NCBI GenBank assembly: GCA_036796255.1
Contig: DAIRDH010000007.1
Location: 17,254-81,253 of the forward strand
Direction of reading: 5' to 3'
Source of the DNA: T3Sed10-241 sp036796255
Lineage (GTDB): Bacteria > Bacteroidota > Bacteroidia > Flavobacteriales_D > Cryomorphaceae
Length of the DNA stretch: 64,000 bases
The position numbers were made by a program, and so were the translations under genes. The first letter of the stretch is position 1. Every line of letters begins with the position of its first letter. The notes below the pieces were generated by a model. It was not told where the DNA came from. It did not search any database and was given only the letters and a program-made list of their open reading frames with translations. Below are positions 1-9,611 of the stretch, in pieces.

Positions 1-1
1 C

Positions 2-364
2 CTGGGCTCCTTTAGCTCCGCTGAAAGTAAAGCCTCACCTCTCCCTTCCATGAACGACAACAGCTACATGTTCGTGCAATACCATGAGCTGGATTTATAT
101 TATGAACTGTTTCCTGAGTTTATACTCACAGGTTACTTCGGTCTTGAAAATGCACGGGGTGGACGCTTCACTGATTGGGATTTGGTAAGTCAACTGCCAC
201 GAGACCAGCTAGGCACGGCGATAGGGGTAGGCTTTGATTGGGCTATCGCCGAAAATGCCGGTATCTACGTCCGCTACCGCTGGATGAATTACGAAGACCG
301 CAGTTTTGCACTCGACCGTTACAAGGGAACTGAATTAACCATTGAATTGAAAACCTTTTTCTAA
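2..364 (+). CDS. C-terminal part of an outer-membrane beta-barrel protein (5' end outside window)
   Basis: The reading frame is open from base 2 with no stop upstream, so the ATG at 50 is probably internal and the gene begins before the window. The visible ~120 residues alternate polar and hydrophobic residues in strand-sized runs and end in Phe-Phe, as outer-membrane barrels do for BAM recognition. The next gene starts 6 nt after the stop and is also a barrel protein, which suggests one operon for surface proteins. I do not recognise the family, and the truncation prevents a functional call. Confidence 0.75.
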   Translation: MGSFSSAESKASPLPSMNDNSYMFVQYHELDLYYELFPEFILTGYFGLENARGGRFTDWDLVSQLPRDQLGTAIGVGFDWAIAENAGIYVRYRWMNYEDRSFALDRYKGTELTIELKTFF

Positions 365-370
365 GCCAAC

Positions 371-2161
371 ATGAAAAAACACAACATATACATCATTCTA
401 CTCGCAGTAGGCTCCTTTCTTTTTCTTGAAAACGGCGTCTATGGACAGGATGGCTCTGCATTGCCGACGGAGCAAGAAGAAAAGCCCGAGTCTATAGTTA
501 GATTCAATGGATTGGGGCGGACCATTTTGCAAAATACAGAATTGGGTGGCAATGTGCTCGATACGGATACAATCAGTCCCCGGCGTCAGGTCGATGGAGA
601 GTTTTTATTAGACCTTCAAATCAATGCCCAGCCCAATGACAAGACGGAAGTGCAGTCCATCTTGCGACTCCGCAATGAGTTTGGTGGATTCTTCGGCGCG
701 GGGATGTCCGTTGAAGTTCGGGAATTATGGGCGCGTGGTATCATTGCCAATGCACTGAAGTACCATGTTGGTGATATGGATGTGGCCATGACACCTTATA
801 CCTTTTTCAATTTTGACGAAGAGGGCTTTGTAAATAACCCCGCAGCATTTCAGCCACAGCAAGACATCATCCATTACGAACAATTTTACCACGGTGGCAA
901 CACACGGCGTGTACAAGGCGCCAAGCTCGATTTTGGACTCGACTTCACACAAGTGCTGAGGGATGCTGAATTTATGGCTTTTGTAGCGCGGGTACGCGGC
1001 ACTGACTTTTTCACCATTCCATCGCGCTACACCAGTGGAGGTCATGCCAAATTCAGGACGCGCAGCCTCAGCGACTCTCTGGGTATCATGGGTGATTTTG
1101 GATTCAACTTTGTGCACACCTTTGATGACCTTCGCTCAGGTGAAGCCAACATGGGTATTCGCAATACCATTGGTACATTTAATTGGGATTTTAGGGTATA
1201 CTCTACTGGCAATATGGCAGTTCACTTTTTGGGTGAAACCGGATTTTCATCCGTTGAAAATAAAAGAGACACTGTGCTTTTCAGCCGTGACGGCACATTT
1301 CTTGACATTGGATTTAAAATGATGCTGCGCCGGCAGAAAATGCAGTTTTACGGAGCTTTTGTGGACATAGGTCCTGACTACTTTAGCATTGCAGCACAAA
1401 GTCGCAGGATAGATCTTGAAAATCAAAAAACATACTACGATCGGTTAGGAGTAGATCAGAACAGAAGGCAAATGTCACTTTTCGATATTACCCGCGACAG
1501 ATCCCTCTACACATTCGAACTTTCAGACAACCTGATGGCCTTCGATCCGCGGTTCAGCAACACCTTGCCTTATGGCATGGCTACACCCAACCGCCGTGGA
1601 GTGCGCCTCGGCTTCGAGCAGGGCGGAGGCGATGATATCATCGAAACCCATCTTGATGCAGCGTTGATGAGTGAAATACGCGGGCAGGGTACCAACGAAC
1701 TCAAAAACTTTACCTTGATACGGGCTGCCGCCAATTTGAATATACACCAGCAGCTGGATTGGCGCAATAACCTGCGATTTACCCTGGGCTACCAGTTTGA
1801 AAATACCAGCAGAGGAGGAGTGGAGATAGAACAGATTGATTTGCAGTCAAACATGATTGAGCTGGGCCTCGAGGCCGAAATTTTCTCGGGATTTGAAGTG
1901 TTATTAGGGGCCAAGTTTCTCGGTGCCCAAGGCAATGAGTTTGTTCCCCGAATTGATGAGTTTAATATAGTTCGTGATTTCCCGGAACGCTTCCAAGCTG
2001 ACGACAATGAGCGATTGCTCGCAGCGGGTTTCAAATATACCTTCAAAGAGGGAGTTTACCTTACCTTGCAGTACCATGCCTTCAATTCGCAGAAAGGGAA
2101 TAACAATCCAAATGATTTTAACCTGAACCAGGTTTTCGTACTTTACAATATGTTCTTCTAA
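371..2161 (+). CDS. Putative outer-membrane beta-barrel protein, function unknown
   Basis: This 596-aa protein begins with a clear signal peptide (MKKHNIYIILLAVGSFLFL, cleavage near VYGQ-D at about residue 26). The rest is rich in aromatic and alternating residues typical of a large barrel and ends in NMFF, an outer-membrane C-terminal signature. It resembles Bacteroidota porin-like proteins in general build, but I cannot assign a substrate or family. It lies 6 nt after the preceding barrel gene, and its TAA is followed at once by the ATG of a lipoprotein gene (TAAATG), so the three genes are probably co-transcribed and translationally coupled. Confidence 0.8.
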   Translation: MKKHNIYIILLAVGSFLFLENGVYGQDGSALPTEQEEKPESIVRFNGLGRTILQNTELGGNVLDTDTISPRRQVDGEFLLDLQINAQPNDKTEVQSILRLRNEFGGFFGAGMSVEVRELWARGIIANALKYHVGDMDVAMTPYTFFNFDEEGFVNNPAAFQPQQDIIHYEQFYHGGNTRRVQGAKLDFGLDFTQVLRDAEFMAFVARVRGTDFFTIPSRYTSGGHAKFRTRSLSDSLGIMGDFGFNFVHTFDDLRSGEANMGIRNTIGTFNWDFRVYSTGNMAVHFLGETGFSSVENKRDTVLFSRDGTFLDIGFKMMLRRQKMQFYGAFVDIGPDYFSIAAQSRRIDLENQKTYYDRLGVDQNRRQMSLFDITRDRSLYTFELSDNLMAFDPRFSNTLPYGMATPNRRGVRLGFEQGGGDDIIETHLDAALMSEIRGQGTNELKNFTLIRAAANLNIHQQLDWRNNLRFTLGYQFENTSRGGVEIEQIDLQSNMIELGLEAEIFSGFEVLLGAKFLGAQGNEFVPRIDEFNIVRDFPERFQADDNERLLAAGFKYTFKEGVYLTLQYHAFNSQKGNNNPNDFNLNQVFVLYNMFF

Positions 2162-3196
2162 ATGAAAAAGCAAACACTTATATACAAGATGTCTATACTG
2201 CCAAAGTTGGCTTGTATGGGACTTATTCTGAGCATTGCCGCTTGTAACCATGAGACAGAGCCTTTCGATGGCCCGAGCCTTGTAGACCGCTTTGGTCCAT
2301 TCGAAGTAACCCAACCCATTTCAATAAACACGGAATCTGTTGATTTTGCAGCTGGTGAAACGGTCATTGTTTCTGGTGAATTCAACAAGAATATAGATTG
2401 GATCATCAAAATCGAAGGACTCGAAAGTGGTGCGATAAAATTGATTAGCGGTTTTGATCGCTTTATTGGTGAAGGCAATGCGGAGTGGGAGGGAGGTACT
2501 ACATCACTTCCATTTTTCAGGGCTGAGCCTTGCAGGTTGACGATAAGCGTACCAGAAGAGCCTGAATATGGTGACACCTTGTTTGTAGAAACGTTAAGCA
2601 CTAAGGTTTATCCAGGCAATTTGGTAACAGGTTTTGAGCAAGTAGTGGGCAACTGTGTTCAAGTGAATGATTTTGAGTTTGAACTGACCCAATCTGGTAG
2701 GGTAAACGATGAAGTGGCCGGTGAGGGTGAGTACTTTTTCAGGCTCCGGGGCACCGACAATGCAGTCGCTGGTAGTCCAACCAACAACTTTTTCGTAGGC
2801 CTCGGCACCATTCTTCCATGTGTGAATGGATTAACCTATTTTGAGGTTCCAACCACAATACCTGAAAATTTGTACTTTAACTTTCATTTACTTGGATATG
2901 GCTCGCCTTATACCCGCTGCGTTATTGCTGTTTTTGAGGACTCCAATAATAATGGCGTGTTTGATGATGGTGTCGACGGTGGCGGCGAGTATGAGGTAGA
3001 CGTCAATTATACCGGATGGCGACTGCAGTCTTTCTCAATGGCCGAAATTGGTGCCCCTAGTGAAGCACTTGAAAGAATTGTTGCAATAAGGGTCATTCTT
3101 ATCTCATTAAATAATCTACAGCCAACGCCGCGGGAGCAGGTAAGTTTTGGCACCGATTTTATTACCTTCACACAGGGTGGTCCGCTCAGGCTTTAA
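2162..3196 (+). CDS. Lipoprotein of unknown function
   Basis: The 344-aa product has a lipoprotein signal peptide with lipobox L-S-I-A-A-C at about residues 23-28, so it should be lipid-anchored, in Bacteroidota often at the outer membrane or cell surface. The mature part is beta-rich, with a calcium-site-like run FEDSNNNGVFDDGVDGG near residue 262. The start ATG directly abuts the stop of the upstream barrel gene. No enzyme motif is visible. The gene sits between a barrel protein and a second lipoprotein, which suggests a surface complex, perhaps for binding or uptake of a polymer; that role is inference. Confidence 0.75.
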   Translation: MKKQTLIYKMSILPKLACMGLILSIAACNHETEPFDGPSLVDRFGPFEVTQPISINTESVDFAAGETVIVSGEFNKNIDWIIKIEGLESGAIKLISGFDRFIGEGNAEWEGGTTSLPFFRAEPCRLTISVPEEPEYGDTLFVETLSTKVYPGNLVTGFEQVVGNCVQVNDFEFELTQSGRVNDEVAGEGEYFFRLRGTDNAVAGSPTNNFFVGLGTILPCVNGLTYFEVPTTIPENLYFNFHLLGYGSPYTRCVIAVFEDSNNNGVFDDGVDGGGEYEVDVNYTGWRLQSFSMAEIGAPSEALERIVAIRVILISLNNLQPTPREQVSFGTDFITFTQGGPLRL

Positions 3197-3237
3197 TCCT
3201 CAACATGACAACAAGCGTTCACATAAATGGAGACAAG

Positions 3238-4437
3238 ATGAGAATCATTTTAATTTGGACTGGTATTGCAATGATTGCCTTTCTCTCGGCTTGTGTTCAG
3301 TTTAAACCTGCCACATTTTACACGGGTGAGGTGCAGGTCGCGCCTCCCGCAAAGCCGGAAAAGATTTCACTTGAAGTAGAACCCGTTATTTTCAAAGATG
3401 ACAAAACAGATGTGTGGGGTTTCGAAAAGGATGAATGCAAGGAAGTGACACTCTCCACAGATGTAACTCACTATGGAAACAATGCAATTAAGCTCGTTTG
3501 GGACCGCGGCGCTGAAGGTTGCACCTGGGCGGGTATCGGCATAGGCTGGGACGGATACGCCGGCAAGGACCTCACTTCCATTATGGATTATGCTGCCATC
3601 TCTATGTACGTGCGCACGGTAGAGGGTAAGGCCTTTGCATTGCCATTCGTGCTCACACTTGAAGACTACAGCGGAGGCATGGGTTTTTGCTACACCGCAA
3701 ATAAATACTTTGAACGCACCACCCTCGACGAAGAGTGGCAAAACGTGGTGGTCCCACTTCGTGATTTCGACCTTGAAACAGAAAATTTGGATGTAAGCAA
3801 TATCAAGCAGCTACAAATTGAACTGCAGCAAAGTGGAGCTGTTTACCTCGACAATATTGAGCTCATCTTTTTCACACCGCAGCCCCAGGAGCCATGGATG
3901 GACGAAGAGGAGTTGCCCAACCCAACGGCGCTCCCTATTACTTTGTTTGACGATGATTTCATCAACAACAATGGTTGGGGAATGATTACAGACCGATGCC
4001 AGTCGTTTAATGTTACCGGCAAAGAAAGCGTATCGGGAAGCATGTCTATCCATGCCAAATGGAACGCCACCTCTCAGGACTGCGAGCTCACCCAATTTGG
4101 CGTTAGCTGGAATAAATGGCATCCCACCAATGTGAAACCCATCATACAAAATGGTGCCATTGAATTTAAACTGAAAATGGTTTCTACAGACGCGGGTGAG
4201 GACATTTCAATCAACGTTGGGTTTGAAGATTATGACAGAAATAAGTCTTTTGTGAATCTTCAAAACAGCTACAGCTCAACCGGAAGGTATGGGCAGGTAT
4301 GGTCAACCGTAACCATACCCCTTTCTTCCTTGCCTGAAAACATTGATTTTAAACGTGTGAAGCACCTCTATTTCGAATTTTTGGCTGATGGTGAATGCTA
4401 CATCGACGATATTCGGCTGGTAGAAATGTTGCCTTGA
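3238..4437 (+). CDS. Lipoprotein with two CIA30/CBM-like jelly-roll domains
   Basis: I place the start at the ATG at 3238, because MRIILIWTGIAMIAFLSAC is a compact lipoprotein signal with the lipidated Cys at residue 19; an ATG at 3205 would add 11 poorly suited residues. The mature protein contains two similar domains (about 45-205 and 225-399). Each has a W-G-F/W-G-M opening, a Cys in a 'C-T-W' or 'C-E-L' position, a G-I-G-W/G-V-S-W strand and a closing Y-L/I-D-(N/D)-I strand. This layout is seen in CIA30-like and carbohydrate-binding galactose-binding-like folds. It suggests glycan binding at the cell surface. It is the last gene before a strong terminator. Confidence 0.72.
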   Translation: MRIILIWTGIAMIAFLSACVQFKPATFYTGEVQVAPPAKPEKISLEVEPVIFKDDKTDVWGFEKDECKEVTLSTDVTHYGNNAIKLVWDRGAEGCTWAGIGIGWDGYAGKDLTSIMDYAAISMYVRTVEGKAFALPFVLTLEDYSGGMGFCYTANKYFERTTLDEEWQNVVVPLRDFDLETENLDVSNIKQLQIELQQSGAVYLDNIELIFFTPQPQEPWMDEEELPNPTALPITLFDDDFINNNGWGMITDRCQSFNVTGKESVSGSMSIHAKWNATSQDCELTQFGVSWNKWHPTNVKPIIQNGAIEFKLKMVSTDAGEDISINVGFEDYDRNKSFVNLQNSYSSTGRYGQVWSTVTIPLSSLPENIDFKRVKHLYFEFLADGECYIDDIRLVEMLP

Positions 4438-4460
4438 GGATAGCGCAATTAGACCACAAA

Positions 4461-4490
4461 AAAACCCGAGACAAGGTCTCGGGTTTTTTA
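4461..4490. terminator. Bidirectional intrinsic terminator
   Basis: A perfect 10-bp stem (AACCCGAGAC at 4463-4472 with GTCTCGGGTT at 4476-4485, loop AAG) is flanked by an A-run on the left and a T-run on the right. It lies between convergent genes (lipoprotein on +, isocitrate dehydrogenase on -) and can stop transcription from both sides. Confidence 0.93.
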
Positions 4491-4507
4491 GTTTGATGAG
4501 TTCAGCG

Positions 4508-6751
4508 TCATACCTTCTCTTCGATCATTTCGAGGATCTGATTGAGGGTCTTGCTTGGACGCATGGCTTTGGCCGCCATTTCATCGTCCGGGTGATAATA
4601 GCCACCTAGCTCTACCGGGGCTCCCTGCACAGCGATCAATTCCTCATTTATGGTGTCTTCGTTGCTTCTCAGTGCTTCGGCTACGGCATTAAATGCTCCG
4701 CTTAGCTCTGTGTCCTTCGATTGCTCGGCAAGTGCCTCAGCCCAGTACATGGCCAGGTAGAAATGGCTGCCGCGGTTGTCAATTTCATTGACTTTGCGTG
4801 AAGGCGATTTGTTCTCATCGAGAAATTTGCTCGTGGCTTTGTCAAGTGTTTCGCTGAGAATGAGCGCGCGAGAATTGTCAGTGGCATTTCCAAGATGTTC
4901 TAATGATGCAGCAAATGCCAGAAACTCTCCAAGCGAGTCCCATCGCAGGTGACCTTCGTTGATAAACTGCTGCACGTGCTTGGGGGCCGATCCGCCAGCC
5001 CCGGTTTCAAACAATCCACCGCCATTCATCAGCGGTACGATGCTGAGCATTTTTGCGCTGGTGCCCACTTCCAAAATAGGGAAGAGGTCGGTGAGGTAAT
5101 CCCTCAGGACATTTCCCGTTACAGATATGCTGTCTTCACCTTTACGGATCCGATCCACGCTAAATTTCGTGGCTTGCACTGGACCCATGACATGAATTTC
5201 AAGGCCTTCGGTGTCGTGCAGCGGAAGGTACGCATGCACTTTTTTCCTGAGTTCGCGGTCGTGGGCGCGGTTCTCATCCAGCCAGAACACAGCTGGTGTT
5301 TTTGAAGCCCGGGCGCGATTCACAGCCAGCTTAACCCAATCGCGAATAGGAGCATCTTTCACCTGACACATGCGAAATATGTCGCCAACCTCGACCGGCT
5401 GTTCCATGAGCAAACTGCCATTGCCATCGGTTACTTTTATCGAACCTTTGGATTTGATTTCAAAAGTCTTGTCATGCGATCCATACTCTTCTGCTTTTTG
5501 AGCCATTAGGCCCACATTGGCCACACTTCCCATGGTGCGGGGGTCATATGCACCATTGGCAATACAATCTTCAATCACTGCTTGGTAAACCCCAGCATAG
5601 CTCCGGTCTGGAATAATGGCTTTGGTATCCTGAGCTTTGCCATGCTTGTTCCACATTTGCCCTGAGGTGCGTATCATAGCCGGCATTGAAGCATCTACAA
5701 TCACATCGCTGGGCACATGCAGGTTGGTGATGCCTTTGTCAGAGTCGACCATGGCCAAATCAGGTCCATTTGCGTAAGCTTCTTCTATATCTTTTTCTAC
5801 TGCATTGCGCTCATTTTCATGGAGTAATTCAAGTCCGCTGACTACAGCTGCAAAACCATTTCTGGCACTGATGCCATGCTTGGCGAAAGTCTCGCTGTGC
5901 TTCTTGAATACCTGATCAAAAAATACCTCCGTCGCATGTCCAAATATGATGGGGTCGCTCACTTTCATCATGGTCGCCTTGAGGTGAACCGAAAATAGTA
6001 TCCCTTTGGCTTTGGCATCTGCTTTTTCTTTTTCAAAAAATGCCCGAAGTGCCTTCTGGCTCATTACAGCACTGTCGATAATTTCATCGTGTAGCAGCTG
6101 TATATTTTCCTTCAGCACAATTTCCTTTCCGTCATCTGTGTGCAAAGTTATTTTTGCAATAGTGTCGGCCTCCATGGTCACTGATTTTTCACTTCCGTAA
6201 AAATCACCACCCGACATGCTGGCCACATGGGTTTTGGAGTCTGCGCTCCAGGTGCCCATGCTGTGAGGGTTTTTCCGTGCAAAGTCCTTCACCGCCTTGG
6301 GAGCCCTGCGGTCTGAATTGCCTTCGCGCAACACGGGATTTACCGCGCTGCCTTTTACGCTATCATAGCGTGCCCTAACATCTTTTTCATCATTTGAAGT
6401 CGGATTGTCCGGATAATTGGGTAAGGCGTATCCCTGGCTTTGTAACTCGGCGATGGCCGCTTTAAGCTGTGGAATGGATGCGCTGATATTGGGCAGCTTA
6501 ACAATATTCGCTTCTGGAGTTTTTGCGAGGTCGCCAAGTTCCGCAAGGTCATTCGAAGCGCGCTGCGCATCGGTCAACTTTTCAGGAAACTGGCTCAAAA
6601 TTCTACCGGAGAGTGAAATGTCACGCGTCTCCATTTCAACTCCCGCTGTGTGGGTAAATGCTTGAAGGATGGGTAGCAAGGAGTAGGTGGCCAATGCAGG
6701 AGCTTCATCTGTTTTGGTGTAAATAATGCGTTGCTTTTTGGACATATGCAT
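4508..6751 (-). CDS. icd: Monomeric NADP-dependent isocitrate dehydrogenase
   Basis: The 747-aa length and sequence fit the monomeric isocitrate dehydrogenase family (about 740 aa), which is unrelated in length to the 400-aa dimeric enzyme. It oxidises isocitrate to 2-oxoglutarate with NADP+ in the TCA cycle, in the cytoplasm. Recognisable family stretches include MSGGDFYGSEKS near residue 180, IPDRSYAGVYQAVIEDC near 390 and GNVLRDYLTDLFPILE near 560. Two ATGs (6751 and 6745) could start it. It is a single gene, ends at the shared terminator at 4461-4490, and has a long leader upstream that holds two hairpins. Confidence 0.96.
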   Translation of the reverse strand: MHMSKKQRIIYTKTDEAPALATYSLLPILQAFTHTAGVEMETRDISLSGRILSQFPEKLTDAQRASNDLAELGDLAKTPEANIVKLPNISASIPQLKAAIAELQSQGYALPNYPDNPTSNDEKDVRARYDSVKGSAVNPVLREGNSDRRAPKAVKDFARKNPHSMGTWSADSKTHVASMSGGDFYGSEKSVTMEADTIAKITLHTDDGKEIVLKENIQLLHDEIIDSAVMSQKALRAFFEKEKADAKAKGILFSVHLKATMMKVSDPIIFGHATEVFFDQVFKKHSETFAKHGISARNGFAAVVSGLELLHENERNAVEKDIEEAYANGPDLAMVDSDKGITNLHVPSDVIVDASMPAMIRTSGQMWNKHGKAQDTKAIIPDRSYAGVYQAVIEDCIANGAYDPRTMGSVANVGLMAQKAEEYGSHDKTFEIKSKGSIKVTDGNGSLLMEQPVEVGDIFRMCQVKDAPIRDWVKLAVNRARASKTPAVFWLDENRAHDRELRKKVHAYLPLHDTEGLEIHVMGPVQATKFSVDRIRKGEDSISVTGNVLRDYLTDLFPILEVGTSAKMLSIVPLMNGGGLFETGAGGSAPKHVQQFINEGHLRWDSLGEFLAFAASLEHLGNATDNSRALILSETLDKATSKFLDENKSPSRKVNEIDNRGSHFYLAMYWAEALAEQSKDTELSGAFNAVAEALRSNEDTINEELIAVQGAPVELGGYYHPDDEMAAKAMRPSKTLNQILEMIEEKV

Positions 6752-6873
6752 AGAATTGTTAATGTTTTGTACCTGAAAATAAAGCGCCGAGAATTTACTT
6801 GCAGATGTGCTTATCTGCCTCTAAAGTAATCAGCTGAATGATGTGTTGCGCTCGAAATTTGGATCGAGCCGCG

Positions 6874-6881
6874 CAAAAATA
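6874..6881 (-). promoter_or_regulatory. Possible -7 box for icd
   Basis: Read on the minus strand the site is TATTTTTG, matching the Bacteroidota TAnnTTTG element, and it would start a ~118-nt leader whose first bases form the 6850-6869 hairpin. The nearest TTG on the -33 side is 26 nt away, which is too far, so support is limited. Confidence 0.35.
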
Positions 6882-7097
6882 CGAAACTCATTGCAGTGTA
6901 TTGGGAGCAATATTAAACGAAGTACAGCTTTTGTATTTGGAGCACTTATACAAGCAGGAAATGTGCGGCACTGGGAAGCATCCCTGCGGTTGCTGTGATT
7001 GTAGCATCAGAAATTTTGACAGATCTAAATCTCGGGTTTTTTTTCGGTGGCCTTCGCATGCTTACAACTGGTTCGGGCAGGTTTTCTACAATGTGCT

Positions 7098-7116
7098 GCC
7101 TGTATGCAGGCTTTTT
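7098..7116 (+). terminator. Possible short intrinsic terminator
   Basis: GCCTG and CAGGC form a 5-bp stem with loop TATG, followed by TTTTT. The stem is short and no gene is evident upstream on this strand, so it may be fortuitous or may end a small RNA. Confidence 0.3.
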
Positions 7117-7442
7117 CCACAGTATGGGTTGATCCATTTTGTAAAAGATGACTATAGGCATTGCGTTTCCAGACAACTGAAAAGGCCGCAATGATACACG
7201 TAGACTTAATAATTTACGGAAATAAGAACCAGGGGTAAATCGTATACTATGAATTGTTTAGTCGGTGTCGCAGCCTATTGTTGAAGCGCTTTTGATGATG
7301 AGTGAGAGAATGATTATCGATGATATACTTTGATGAATCAACAATATTTCAAGCGCTTCGGCACGGGATTTGGCCACGATAGCAATAGTCGATCAAACAT
7401 ATGATTTGGCTTGAAACATCCTCTAACTAAAAATTGAGTCAC

Positions 7443-7472
7443 ATGAAAAACCTAATTGTCACCGGAATGCTG
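7443..7472 (+). CDS. Start of a gene truncated by the first assembly gap
   Basis: ATG at 7443 opens a frame reading MKNLIVTGML before the sequence dissolves into 100 Ns. The basic start followed by hydrophobic residues could be the beginning of a signal peptide, but ten residues are not enough to judge. The frame must not be joined to the sequence after the gap, because the gap length is a placeholder. Confidence 0.35.
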
Positions 7473-7572
7473 NNNNNNNNNNNNNNNNNNNNNNNNNNNN
7501 NNNNNNNNNNNNNNNNNNNNNNNNNNNNNNNNNNNNNNNNNNNNNNNNNNNNNNNNNNNNNNNNNNNNNNNN
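7473..7572. other. Assembly gap (100 N)
   Basis: Exactly 100 N bases, a conventional placeholder for a gap of unknown size. It separates a gene start at 7443 from the glycogen synthase gene, and most of a gene may be missing here. Confidence 0.99.
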
Positions 7573-7624
7573 CGAATTTTGACAACAATTTATCTAATTT
7601 TAGGCGAAAAGTAAAAAGGACAAT

Positions 7625-9451
7625 ATGACGCTCAATAGCCAGGAACCAATCATTGTTGAATGTGCATGGGAAGTATGTAATCAAGTTGGAGGTATTTATA
7701 CTGTAATTCGGAGTAAAATACCCGCAGCTATAGAGAATTGGGGAGACAATTATTGTCTTTTGGGTCCCTTGGAAAATAAAGATATTGCCGCTGAATTTGA
7801 CCATATCCACAACCTTACCGACCCTATTGGCCGGGCAGTAGAGCGCATGCGCAACATGGGTTATGAGGTGTGGTACGGTCGCTGGCTTGTAACTGGCAGG
7901 CCGAAAACAGTGCTGCTGAATCCACAAAATGTGTTCAACAAGCTAGATGCCCTGCACCGGCATCTCAAGGAAGTTCATGGCATCAATACCAACAAAGAGG
8001 ATGCGCTGTTGGAGAAAATGGTATTATGGGCTGATATTAACCGCACTTTTTTTACGGTGCTCAGCAAGGAAATTCTACGCGGAAAGCGCAAATTGATTGG
8101 ACATTTTCACGAGTGGATGTCAGGCCTCCCCATTCTGGATATCAAGCGTGAGGGCCTCCCCATGGCTACTGTATTCACAACGCATGCCACTATGCTGGGG
8201 CGTTACCTGGCCGGCAGTGATTCTGATTTTTACAAAAAGCTTGAAAACTATGATTGGCAGATGGAGTCGCGGCGATTTGGTATTCTGCCGCAGGTGCAGA
8301 TCGAAAGAAGTTGTGCTGCTTCAACAGATTGTTTTACCACGGTGAGCGAAGTTACAGGACAGGAATGCATTCACCTTTTGGGAAAGGAACCGGACATTAT
8401 CACCCCAAATGGACTCAATATAAATAAGTACGTTGCCTATCACGAGGTTCACAACAAGCACCAGCAGTACAAAGACAAGATCCATGAATTTGTAATTGGA
8501 CATTTTTTCAGCTCATATGACTTTGAGCTCGACGATACCTTTTACTTCTTCACCTCGGGCCGCTATGAGTATAAGAATAAAGGCTTTGACATCACCCTCA
8601 TGGCCCTTAAGTGGCTCAACATGATGATGGAGCGTGAAGGAATCAAGAAGCAGGTGGTGATGTTCTTTATTACAAAACAGCCCACCTGGAGCATCAATCC
8701 CGATGTACTGGAGTCACGAGGTGTAATGCAGGAAATAAGGCGCAACTGCGAATCCATACAGGAGCAGTTGGGTAAACGGTTGTTTTACGCCGCATCGCGT
8801 TCCAAGGATGAACACCGGCTGCCTGACCTTAATGCCCTTATTGACGACTATTGGAAACTTCGCTATAGGCGGACCATACAAACATGGAAAACAAAGGCTT
8901 GGCCCATTATTGTTACGCACAATCTCGTGAACGATATAGAAGATGACATATTGAACTACTTGCGCTCGGAGCAAATGGTCAACTCTCCTCTTGACCGGGT
9001 CAAAGTAGTGTATCATCCTGATTTTATTGAGTCCACGAATCCATTATTTGGACTGGATTACGGACAGTTCGTTCGCGGATGCCATTTGGGCATTTTCCCA
9101 AGTTATTATGAACCATGGGGATACACGCCTTTGGAGTGCGTGGCGCGGGGAGTTCCCACAGTGACTTCTGACCTGTCCGGATTTGGAAAATATGTGGAAA
9201 CACTGGGCGAAGACCACGAGGACAAGGGCGTGTATGTGCTCCAGAGGCACAACCAATCTATAAAAAAGTCAGCTGAGACTCTCGCACGGTTTATGCTCCA
9301 TTTTGTGAAAACAACCAGGAGATACCGAATGATACAACGAAACAAACTTGAGGATTTTTCAGAAGCTTTTGACTGGAATGTACTTATAGAACACTACCAA
9401 ACAGCCTACAATAAAGCTTTGAAAGTAAACAAGGCTACAGCGCGGGTGTAG
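7625..9451 (+). CDS. Glycogen synthase of the GT3 (eukaryote-like) type
   Basis: The 608-aa protein aligns by eye with the GT3 glycogen synthase family of animals, fungi and Bacteroidota, not with bacterial GlgA (GT5). Seen in order are CAWEVCNQVGGIYTVIRSK (about 16-34, sugar-nucleotide loop), GHFHEWMSG (about 159), FTTHATMLGRY (about 186), TPNGLNI (about 260) and PSYYEPWGYTPLE (about 497), which carries the two glutamates of the retaining glycosyltransferase E-x7-E motif. The enzyme elongates alpha-1,4-glucan from a nucleotide-glucose donor. A purine-rich stretch AAAAAGGAC precedes the ATG. No other glycogen gene is visible, but the adjacent gap could hide one. Confidence 0.93.
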   Translation: MTLNSQEPIIVECAWEVCNQVGGIYTVIRSKIPAAIENWGDNYCLLGPLENKDIAAEFDHIHNLTDPIGRAVERMRNMGYEVWYGRWLVTGRPKTVLLNPQNVFNKLDALHRHLKEVHGINTNKEDALLEKMVLWADINRTFFTVLSKEILRGKRKLIGHFHEWMSGLPILDIKREGLPMATVFTTHATMLGRYLAGSDSDFYKKLENYDWQMESRRFGILPQVQIERSCAASTDCFTTVSEVTGQECIHLLGKEPDIITPNGLNINKYVAYHEVHNKHQQYKDKIHEFVIGHFFSSYDFELDDTFYFFTSGRYEYKNKGFDITLMALKWLNMMMEREGIKKQVVMFFITKQPTWSINPDVLESRGVMQEIRRNCESIQEQLGKRLFYAASRSKDEHRLPDLNALIDDYWKLRYRRTIQTWKTKAWPIIVTHNLVNDIEDDILNYLRSEQMVNSPLDRVKVVYHPDFIESTNPLFGLDYGQFVRGCHLGIFPSYYEPWGYTPLECVARGVPTVTSDLSGFGKYVETLGEDHEDKGVYVLQRHNQSIKKSAETLARFMLHFVKTTRRYRMIQRNKLEDFSEAFDWNVLIEHYQTAYNKALKVNKATARV

Positions 9452-9611
9452 CTCTTTTGAGATATTACTGTCATGCGATTCTGGTACCGGCGCGAAGGCG
9501 TCACATAAGGTCCCGAAAGTGCCTGGTGTAGCGTTTACAGTTTGTTGAACTATGGCGTGTGCTGTGAATGTTTGAGCTTCATTCACAGATACTGCGGTCA
9601 CATGTTGATAA

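Larger units (their letters stand above)
6752..7442. other. 691-bp spacer without a convincing gene
   Basis: The spacer lies between the divergent icd gene and a gene cut by the first gap. An open frame at 6838-7194 (+) is rejected as coding. The stretch holds two dyads in the presumed icd leader: GCAGAT/ATCTGC at 6801-6818, and GCTCGA/TCGAGC at 6850-6869. It also holds a possible minus-strand -7 box (TATTTTTG, 6881-6874) and a plus-strand hairpin with a T-run at 7098-7116. Two copies of the palindrome AAGCGCTT occur near 7285 and 7355. I see no tRNA or other known RNA family. Confidence 0.6.

Noticed and set aside
6838..7194. 118-aa open frame with several Cys in the icd upstream spacer
   Set aside because: It has no ribosome site, no coherent domain pattern, odd composition, and a hairpin plus T-run inside it at 7098-7116.
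7434..7927. Frames on both strands that run through the 100-N gap
   Set aside because: The gap length is a placeholder, so joining frames across it has no meaning.
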